64,000 nt of DNA from Monocercomonoides exilis (Eukaryota; Preaxostyla; Oxymonadida; Polymastigidae). The position numbers and the translations under genes are program-made. Below are positions 54,501 through 63,100 of the stretch, one piece after another. Position 1 is the stretch's first letter. Every line of letters starts with the position of its first letter. The stretch spans positions 498,501 to 562,500 of the forward strand of contig LSRY02000005.1 of assembly GCA_001643675.2 (NCBI GenBank). The letters are read 5' to 3'. Below the pieces are notes generated by a model. The model was not told where the DNA came from. It was given only the letters and a program-made list of their open reading frames with translations, and did no database searches.

Positions 54501-54661
54501 TGCGAAATGAATACGTTCTGCTGTGCAAAAGTGTTGAAGATACAGAGAAGAACATTGAGGCACATCAGCAGACTATCTCATGGAGAGACAGATGCTATGC
54601 GGATTCTGAGGTTGACAGACTTCAGCTTTTTTCAGATATGACAAAGGAGATGCCTGGCTGA
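51590..54661 (+). CDS. KE-rich coiled-coil protein of unknown role
   Basis: About 1,023 residues in one long exon ending TGA at 54661. The open frame extends upstream of the first ATG (51653) to an acceptor TTTCAG at 51589, so translation may begin on an upstream exon, perhaps ATG 51299; if not, ATG 51653 is the start. The N-terminal 220 residues look globular and helical (CAQAMLQKMMEDAI, ISYCLAHGCFGGFMIQVIGE, LKIVNILTLFYRQG) but match no family I recognise. A middle region of about 600 residues is almost pure charged coil with KE hexamer repeats and an acidic alanine patch. The end is a short conserved-looking coil (LRNEYVLLCKSVEDTEKNIE) after a serine-rich linker. A cytoskeletal or scaffold role fits the composition, but no function can be assigned. 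Confidence 0.7.
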   Translation, partial: YCIQESHISIKDGDLEKCAQAMLQKMMEDAITDAQSNSKDTRIHGQQELIFVLQTSVEACNYFVRTSYFRKMSSFIRNYPRNEGILDSKFFSTIDLSHMPVKGLREIMTPFSERYLALECISYCLAHGCFGGFMIQVIGELRIYYTEVKVTKSVELPNSNVLGNDEEEDITVSSFNEIVRLKIVNILTLFYRQGSKKFLKNDKFIIDEDEIDFEIMDKKGDELADGFNDENEDEGKIELHNNSSKEEKAKEIEKKETTQDIKKREESKETKSQMTKKQQGDKQRPADEDDEKSIALKAIHEMLIIEELLAKYEFEVEDQWNEKKQQMTNIKAEKEKKVQFQEGAESETKQGQKENQKDADGRIFQNTFDQKSTSLKNTTESRQSEKNADKQEAKSKEEQRSSIAQMREALLQQQAEEEEKTLKDFMNSQRMESYPSSQSASSSSPLKGPYQKRMGIKAMKRKTVKMVAESDKKKINAEKEKDGSESKEKGENSKKKKEIADKIRKDEEADKRIKEIIQRFEREEERKQKAEEEKKRKEVEERKKKEEKEREKKQQQQQQQQRKEDKEEDRKKMEKEEEIKKIEEEEEKKKEEQNRKKAIEEEEKKKDKEEREEKEKDKEERKEKEKEKEKEKEKEKEKEKEKEKEEKKDKEERKREGGEEEKLEANKEEEEEEEAAADVEEEVEEVEEEDTNNNEQKAQCQYDWEDSFIPMFMIEEFYRKEEKFAYEEKDEEENEEEEEEEEEEEKEKEKTKEKASETENGKEEKKETKEEEKKEEENKEEEKEEAKPQIFQRGREKDDIEIAFPLPEIARSNGAKNGARPKKRPCHRKLTFRNLKKMAEKDTSAKMLCQKLVANAVMNHPLYTKADEFAEKIAGSSAGRDNGHRMMDVGASIFGVSSTLPTKARTSTATTFQPSSLSNYEYSSPFIQSSPSLDKPLRFSNCQKPSLHQLQEAVHQRNIYIQQQQQEISRLRNEYVLLCKSVEDTEKNIEAHQQTISWRDRCYADSEVDRLQLFSDMTKEMPG
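53455..53522 (+). repeat. (GAAAAA)n hexanucleotide repeat coding alternating Glu-Lys
   Basis: About 11 perfect units of GAAAAA in frame, giving a run of alternating Glu and Lys inside the coiled-coil protein. Its perfection points to recent slippage expansion. Confidence 0.85.
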
Positions 54662-55532
54662 GAGCTATGAATACGGAATTATTATTATTATTATTATTAT
54701 TTTCAATCGGATCAAAATGGAAAATGCCCATAAAACAATTGATAAAAACCGGTTTTCAACAATCGTTAAATATTACAAATAAGCTTCAATATGAATATTG
54801 CCGCATGCTAATGAAGGGGAAAACAAAATTTCTTCATAAATTATTTACTAATTTAATTTCGTAGTTTTTAACGTGCCTTCTGAGAAGGAGTTAGGTTATA
54901 TATATATTTTTTAAATTTGCTCTTGTACTCAAAACTTTATTTTAGGGTTTGCTTTTTTCTTCAAATGATGGTTAATGATGCATCAAATCATCTTTGCATC
55001 ATTGAAATTTTGAGCAATGAAAAAATATTAAATCAGCAACTCATCCGAATAAAGCTTTGTATAAAAAGAATGCAGATTTTTAAAGGTGACATAATTTAAC
55101 TACAAGCTGATTTTTATAAACATTTGATTTAACTCAAAAAATAAAATAAAATAAAAATGAATCAAAAATAAAAAAGTAAAGGAAGGGACACCTGATAAAT
55201 AAACTTATGACAAGACTAAAAAGATATTAATGCAAAGATACAATTATCGCATTTGCCTCGCTTTCACATGCAATTGTTTCCATATCAGTCCATTTTCACC
55301 AAATGTTTTCTATGACAGCATTGTTTTGAATGTTCATTTCCACAAAATATCATTTCCTTTCTTCCTCTCTCTCTTTCTTTTCTTTTCTTTTCTTTATTTT
55401 CTTTTCCTTTTATGTCTATCTTTTCTTTTTATTTTGCACACACTTTGGAAAAGTCAAAATATGCTATTCGGTGATAGACAATTATATCAAGTTTCTATGA
55501 ATTTTTATTAAGGTTTTGATTGATTGCATGTT
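54662..55532. other. AT-rich intergenic region with simple repeats
   Basis: About 870 bp. Contains an (ATT)n microsatellite at about 54678-54702, a TATATATAT stretch near 54897, AAATAAAATAAAATAAAA near 55137-55155, and a CT-rich pyrimidine tract at about 55355-55425. Short open frames here have no protein character and I call none. Confidence 0.5.
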
Positions 55533-56841
55533 TCACCATTTTACCCTAACTTGCCTTCTCATGTCACTCAGCATCTTCACAATCTCTTTTCCTTTCACTG
55601 ACTCAGAACTCCTTCTGCTTTCATTATATGTGCTAATTGGCGCATTGATATTCTTCCAAGTGTGATGGTTATCAACTGCACAGAAAGAACAACAAGAACA
55701 AGATAAGATATAATGCACGCTTTTGTCTTTGAGTGCAATGATTGATGTAGTGCTGATGAAAAACTTAGACAATGAAGTATGCGTGCAGGAAAATGATGAA
55801 AAAGTAGTTTGCAACGATGAAGATGATGAATGAAATATTGCAAATTTGATTTGTTTTTTTTTTTCTTCCTGAACTCATTCTCTGTATTTCAGTCTCAAGA
55901 AGAATGACTTGAATTCTTGGAAATAAACCAGATCAATAGACCGTTTTGTGCTTTTCCTGCACTTCAGATGAAAATGATGAACATTGCGAAAGGAAGAAGT
56001 TGATGTTTGAGATGTGTTGATGAAGTAGAAATCCTTTTATTTTCAATCATGCCTTTGCTGCCTTTGAGGATATGTTTATAAATGAACGTAAATCCATTTC
56101 CTCTTCCAAAACGATGATGATGAATGCCGAACCAAAAACATTCGAAAGAATTGTTTCAAATGCATCTTCTTCCATTCATTGCATCTATAATTATCATTGC
56201 AATTTGTTCTTTTCCTCTTCAAAATTATTTCAATTAAAAAACAGCCTTCAACCTGCTTCTGCCTCCTCATTTACCATTTTAATCTCTTTCCCCAAAAGAA
56301 ATTCTCCCAGCAAACTGAAATTATCAGGCATTTCTCGAATAACTTCTATTGCTCTATCATATTAAATAATAAAAATAAAAAAAAGTATTTTCATGAAAAG
56401 ACTCGAATAAAACAGAGATTATTGCATACCAATCGCTCATTGCATCCATTCCTGCAACCCCTTTGCCTCAGCAAAAAATATCCATTTTCACTCATTTCTC
56501 CATTCGGTCTTTTTCCCTTGAACTGAAATTTTCTCTCTTTCTGCAAAAGACATATAAAATACCCAATTCAAATGCTCATATAACCTTGTGCCGCACATCC
56601 CATCCCTTTTGCGAAAAGTGTCCATTTCTGCCAATCGAAGCAAAAACAATCATTTCTTTCAAAACATCGAAAATCTCTTCAAATAAAAATAGCACAAAAA
56701 TTCCACCAAAAGACATACATTTATATGTGGTGCAGAACTCCAAAACTTTCAGCACTCACACCTCTTCCATTCTTCTGTGAAATCAATCTTCACATCATTC
56801 ATTTCTTTTCCAGATGCCTTTTCTAATGAAAATACAGCCAT
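55533..56841 (-). other. Unresolved multi-exon gene or gene remnant
   Basis: Several minus-strand open segments bounded by plausible splice sites look protein-coding but do not join into one model I trust. ATG 56841 opens MAVFSLEKASGKEMNDVKI, ending at a GTGAGT donor at about 56759. A segment near 56695-56588 reads FRCFERNDCFCFDWQKW. Another, near 56352-56252, reads AIEVIREMPDNFSLLGEF. Near 56165-56050 is FETILSNVFGSAFIIIVLEE, and near 55970-55878 is RSIDLVYFQEFKSFFLRLKY. The last, after a strong pyrimidine-rich acceptor at about 55677, reads DNHHTWKNINAP... to a TGA ending at 55533. Phases agree for the first four joins but fail between the last segments. It could be a real small gene with introns of 55-150 bp, or a decaying copy. 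I recognise no family. Confidence 0.35.
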
Positions 56842-57111
56842 CAAAATTATATGCTCTAAATCATATGTTATTCCATCTCAGAGGTAGATACCGCTGGATG
56901 GAGAGTGATTGCTGAAAAATCAGAACATCAATAAAAATGGATGAATCATTCACTATTATTCTTTGGATCAAAAATGGATCATGAAGAAAACAAAGAAAAT
57001 TATCCAATGTTATGTGATAATATGATTCGCAGAATCAGAAAAACGAGAAAATGTTTGAAGAGCCCATATTAGTCTGCAATAGAAAAAAGAAAAGAAAGCA
57101 GTCAAAGAGGC

Positions 57112-60100
57112 ATGGTTGTGGTACTATCAGGAATATTTTATTGTGCATGGATAATTAGTGCGGGATGTGTATGTAACAATTTCAGAAGTGATAGAGCAGA
57201 TCTTGCCGAGAAATCAGCGAAAGAGAGAGAATTGGATTATTCTGAAGGCACATGGCCAGAGAAGGCTCAAAACAACAAAATTGGAGATGGCAATTTATAT
57301 GACACATATGTTGAAGGAAAAGAAGGTGGAGCGAGAGAGACAGAAATTCAAGAGAGAATAATGAAGAAATACACAAAACAATGGAATGAAGGAAGTGGAG
57401 AGATCAGGAAAGTTCAAAAATGGAGTTTTTGTGATGAATGGAAAATGAGGGGAAAGGAGAGAATGTGTGATGGGAGTGGGGTTGAGGGAAGTGTTGTTGT
57501 GGTCAATTCATCAATGAAACTGAATTTGTTGGGATTGATGGAAAGAGGCGGGAAGAGTGTGCTCAGGGCATCGGATGGATGTTTTGTTGAGGTGAGTGGA
57601 TGTGTTGTTGGAGTTGAGAGAGAGACATCTCCCTTTGATTTTTGTGGGAGCTGTGGATTATTCACTAACATTTCTCTCAGATCATTTTCAACTGGGTTTT
57701 TGCAGTCATTTCCTTCTCTATTTTCATCAAAAGCATTAGAAGGAGAGATTTCAGAGAAATGCCACATTTCTGTTTGTTCTTCTCATTTCTCTTCATTTTG
57801 TGTGTCTTCAGCTCCATTCATCTCATCGCATTTTGTGTGTCTTTCCCAATTGGAATTCTTCAACATCTCCACAAATCCATCGAAAACAAGACAACTGGGT
57901 GAAGGGCTGAGCCAAACATCATTTCTGATGAGTGGGTGTGAATTTTCATCGGTGTGGGATGTGTATGATGGTGGCATTGTCCCCTCGCTGAACAGCCCCT
58001 CATCGTCATTGGCTGCCTCGAACACCTCGTTTGTCAGGTGCTATCGCAGTCAGAATGTTGAAGTCAATGGGAGTGAAGGGAATCCATCGAAACCAGTAAG
58101 ACAGCAGATTACAGACAATGGGGAAAATTCATTCACTTGGTGTGTGTGGAATGGCTCAAATACTACGGGAACAAGTTTTACAGTTTCAGATGGAGTTTCG
58201 AGTGGAGGGGCCATTAATATGTATAGTCTGTCATCTGGGACACTTTCAGTGAAACTTTGTTTGTTCAATGACTGCTATGCAAGCTATGCTGGGGGAGGAA
58301 TAATGTGCTGTGAAATCAGCTCAATCAAAATTGAGAACAACTCATTCAATTCTTGCACGACAAAATATAATGATGGAGGAGGAATATATGTTGGCTCCAT
58401 TACTTCGTGTGTCAGGATAAGTGGTTGCGAATTCCAAAAATGCAAGGCAAGCAGTAGAGGAGGAGGTCTTTGTCTGAACAATTTTAATGTTTCTGGATCT
58501 TCCTGTATTGAAACAGAAAATGGGAAAGGGGAGAGCGCTAGTGTGTTTGAGTGCTCATTCACTTCATGCTCACTTACAAATTCTTTTGGAGGAGGGATGT
58601 TTTTTGCTAATGTTCCAGCTGCATTCAAAATGAGGAGCCTCCAATTTCTTTCCTGTTCTGCAGTATCGTGGGGTGGAGGATTGGATCTTGAACCATACCA
58701 ATCAACAACACCAAGCAACAACCTTTATTGCTATTTCCTCTTCTTCCACGATTGCAGATGCACTGATTCCACTCCATTTGGCCATGATGTATGTTTAAAG
58801 GATTATTACAATCTCTTTTCATCGAACAATCCGTTCCAAGAATCGTACACAACGAATAATGATGAAAGAAGATTATGCTATGCTTATTATTTGAACGATT
58901 GGTATTATCAACGTACAGAAAAGAAGAATTGGTTGAAGGAAGGAAAATTATTGTTTGTTGGAGGGAATGGAAATGACTTGAATGAATTATGTGGAATGAA
59001 TGAGACAATGCCTTGTAAAACTATTGGATATTGTGTAAATAAATGCAATAACTTAATTAGTTTAGGAATTTCAGTGCTTGTTGGAAGGCATGTGAGCGAA
59101 GGGGAGACGATCAGTGTTGGGGAAAAGAAGATTTCTGTTGTTGGGAGAGGGAAGACAGTGAGTGTGATTGGGACGAGTGCGCTTTCGACCTCTTCGACAA
59201 TGCTGTTCAGCATATCTTCTGGCCAACTGGAGGTGGGGCATGTGGGGATCGATCACAACGCGACAAGAAGCCCATCGCCGAGTGTGTTTGTGGTGTCACT
59301 GGGAAGCGGGACTCTTTCGCTGGAGGATGTGGTGATCGACTCTTCGACATCAGGTGGGAGTGGAATGACGAAGTGTGTGTTTGAAGTGGCACTGAAGCAG
59401 TTGAAGACGATTGATGTGGAGATCAAAAATATGAAAATGAATCAACCACTATTTGCTGAACCATTGTCAGCAGAATCGTCATCTGGAGAAAGTGTGCTTT
59501 GTAATTTAACAATTCGGAATGTGAATCGAACAGGAGGAGATGGGGTTGCGATGTCAAAGAGCGTAAAGGCAGGAGAGATATTTGTGGTGTGGAACACAAC
59601 AATGGAAGGTTGCAAGTGCATGGGTGGAAGTGGCGGGGGAATAATGATCGACTTATCAGCTGGAGCCAAGATGCGCATAGGATCATGGTCCACATTTTTC
59701 GGAGGAACAGTGAAATATAACGGATGCAAGAGCAGTGGATATGGAGGAGGGGTGATGCTGTATCTGGCAGATAACTCATTTGATTTTTCAATAACATCAG
59801 TGAGGTTTGTTGATTGTGCTGCAACATTGGGAGGAAAGAATTTGTTTGTGGAAGCACAGGATTTATCAGCTGTTATCAACAGAACATCAATTGGATTCGA
59901 GCCAGTTATTGAGGTCAATGAAGCAGACTTGAATGAACTTTGTGGAAGAGAAAGAAACCAGGGAGATATGATTGTTCCACTTGTTGTGCTTCTTCGGACA
60001 TTTTCATCGCCAGCATATGTGAGTGGGAGAGAACAAGGAAGTGAATTCAGATTGTGTGGATATGAAGATTACCCATGCAAAACAATTGGAGAAGCAAGTG

Positions 60101-63100
60101 AATATCGATATCCGAGTTCAAAGCGAAACGTCAGACTGACAAGCACATTTTCATTTGTTGAAGAAGTGAAGTTGAATGAACAGTCATATGAGATTGATTC
60201 GAGCAACAAAGATGTTGGATTGAAAGTTGGAGGAACAGGAACAAAAACACAAGAAGCATTGGTGATGAACAGTGTTTCATCAACATTGACAGGGATATTA
60301 TTTGAATTGGGAGAATCGATTGGAGAGCGATCATCATTTGTTCATTCTTCAGGAGGGACATTGAGATTTGCTGATTGTGGGATAAAGATGGGAAATGAAG
60401 TTGATGCAGTGAATTATGAGTTTGCGAGTGCAAGTGGAGGGACATTATCCATTTCAGATTTCAGCATGGCTCATGTGAAATTTGGAATGAAGGCATTCAT
60501 TGTTATTAATGGAAATGGGGGTGCTTCGATTGAGGATTCGTTGCTTGAGAATGTGGAAACAACAAATATGAAGGGATTGATTGATTATTCATCATCATCG
60601 AGTTCATTGACGATTGTGAATGTGACAGCACAAGAGTGTGTGATGGGAGGGAAAGGGCTGATATGTGATGAAAATGGAAAGAAGCTGGGGATGAGGAATT
60701 GCACGATTATGAAAATGAACAGTTTGGAGGGAAATGGGAGTATTGTGAGTGGAGAAGCTGGAAATGGATGTGCTGTTGAGGTGAATGAAGTTGTGATTGA
60801 AGGATGTGGAACATTGAAGGGATGTGGAGGAGGGATGAGTGTGATATTGAAGGGAACAGGAGAAATGCGTTTGGGAAAGAGTGGAGTGGTAACATCGTTT
60901 GAGAAATGTTCAGCTGGTAATGAGGGATCAGTTGGGGGATATGGAGGTGGAGTGTTGTTGAGATGTGAGGAAGGAGGAAGCAACTTTGTGATGAGTGAAT
61001 TGATATTTGGAAGAGGTGAAGGAGCAAACACAGCTGCACATGGAGGAAACAATGTGTTTGTTGAAGGAGCAAATTTGCCACAGTTGGTGAATAATGTTTC
61101 ATTTGACTTCTCATTTGAGATTGAAGGTGAAGGATTTAATATTGAAGATCTAATGGGAGCAGAAAATGGGAATGAGTTGAGATTGATTCCAGTTGTGGTG
61201 TTCTTTCGAGAGAAACCAAGTGTTGGGTATGTGAATAGGGGAAATGGAGGGATTGACTATCATAAGTGCGGATATGCTGACTTTGCATGCTCCACATTAA
61301 CATATGCAGGAACAAATGTGTTTGGCACATCGCCAGCAACACTGAAACTGGTTGATAGAAGTTCAGTTATTGATGAAATGACACTCAACATTCAACAAAT
61401 GAACATTGATGGAGATATTCCAAAGGCAAAGATTCGAATTGTCGAAGGAGGAGAGGGAGAGGAAGGAAATGAGTTTTTGATAAAGAGCGAACAAGCAATC
61501 TCATTTTCATCTTTGGCTTTTTCGATATCAACATTTGCCAGATCAGGAAAGGAGTGTGTATTTTTGTGCAGTGCAAACACATTGAGATTTGAAGAATGCT
61601 CATTTGGAGCAGAATCACAAGAGATTGGAGTGGGATTGATTTGTGGGAAAGGAGGGAAAGTGGAGTTGACAAATTGTGAATTTGAAAATATCCGAATGAC
61701 CAAATCAGGGATGGTGACTTTTGATGGAGTAGGGGTTGGAGGATTGATTGATGAGGTGATTGTGAGGAATGTGACAAGAGAATATGAGGGAAGAAGCTTA
61801 TTTGAGCTGAGAAATGGAGGAGATATTGAAATAAAGAACACGACGATGAATGAATCTCGTTTTGAGAATGGAAATGAGATTGAGATTGGAGAAGGGATTA
61901 ATGCGAAAATCTGGAACTGCACATTCAAATCGATTCAGAGAGGCAGTGGGAACGGAGGGGTGTTGAATGGGAGAGTGGGGAGCGGGAAGTGTATGGATAT
62001 TAACAAATGCGTGTTTGAGGAATGCAAATGCAATTCAGTGAGCGCAATTGGGGGAGGGATTGTTATGATTGTGGGAGATGGAGGGAATTTGTTGTTTGAT
62101 GAAAACAAGATAAATGGATGCAGAGTTGCAGAGAGAAGCGGAAAAGGAGGAGGGTCGCATCTGACATTTGAAACAACGAATATTGAATACTCTATGAAGA
62201 ACGACACTTTCGCGAACAATGTTGCAAAAACAGGAGAAGATGTGTATTTGGTGTGTGGATCACCATGGACGATGCTTCTTCCGGAGTTGTGGGAAGGGAC
62301 AGCCACAAGAGTCACAGCAGAAAATAAGATGTGGGTGCTTGAGTCATCTGAACCAAGAAAAGAAGATTCACTGATCAATTATCTGTTTCCAAGATTGAGA
62401 TCAAATTTGTTTGTGAGCAATATTGGAAACGAATTATCAAGTTGTGGAGCGAAAGAAAATCCTTGCTCGTCTGTTGATATTGGGTTTGATCGGTTGAACG
62501 ATGAGATAGAGAGGATTATGCTTGTTGGTGCTGCTTCAGTGAGCAAGACTATCAACAGAGGTGGGAAAGGACTGACAATCAAAGGGAATGAAGAAACGAG
62601 AGAATTGGTTGTTGAAGAGGGAGGGAAATTTGAATTGACAGAAGGAGATGGACAAACACATTTGACTTTGTCACTTCTTCAGATTTCACTTCCATGCTCC
62701 TCCTCTGCAAGTGCAAGTGGTGATGAATCGATTGTGGAAGTGAGGATTGGGCAATGTTTCATTTTGGATTGTATGTTTTCAGGAGGAGAAGGGAATTCAA
62801 ATGTGAATGAATGTTGGAAGTGGATAGTGATTGGGAATGGAGGGGTCATTCGAATAGAGAGAACAGAAATGAACGGGATAACATTCGAAGGATGTGGAAT
62901 TGCAAGATTTGGAGGAGGGAATGTGATATTTGAGAACTGTTCATTGGATGGGATTGAGACCAGTGGAGGAGGAGTGATAATGGGAAATGGTGGATCGGAA
63001 GTGACATTGAGGAACATGACAGCATTGGGGTGTGTTGTTGGAGCAGGATCGCTGATAACGTCGAATGGAGGATCGAGTTTGAGGGTTGATGGAGAAAGCA

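Noticed and set aside
55230-55511. 93-codon plus-strand frame over a pyrimidine-rich tract.
   Set aside because: Composition is driven by the CT-rich simple sequence (F/L/S runs) and shows no protein family features.
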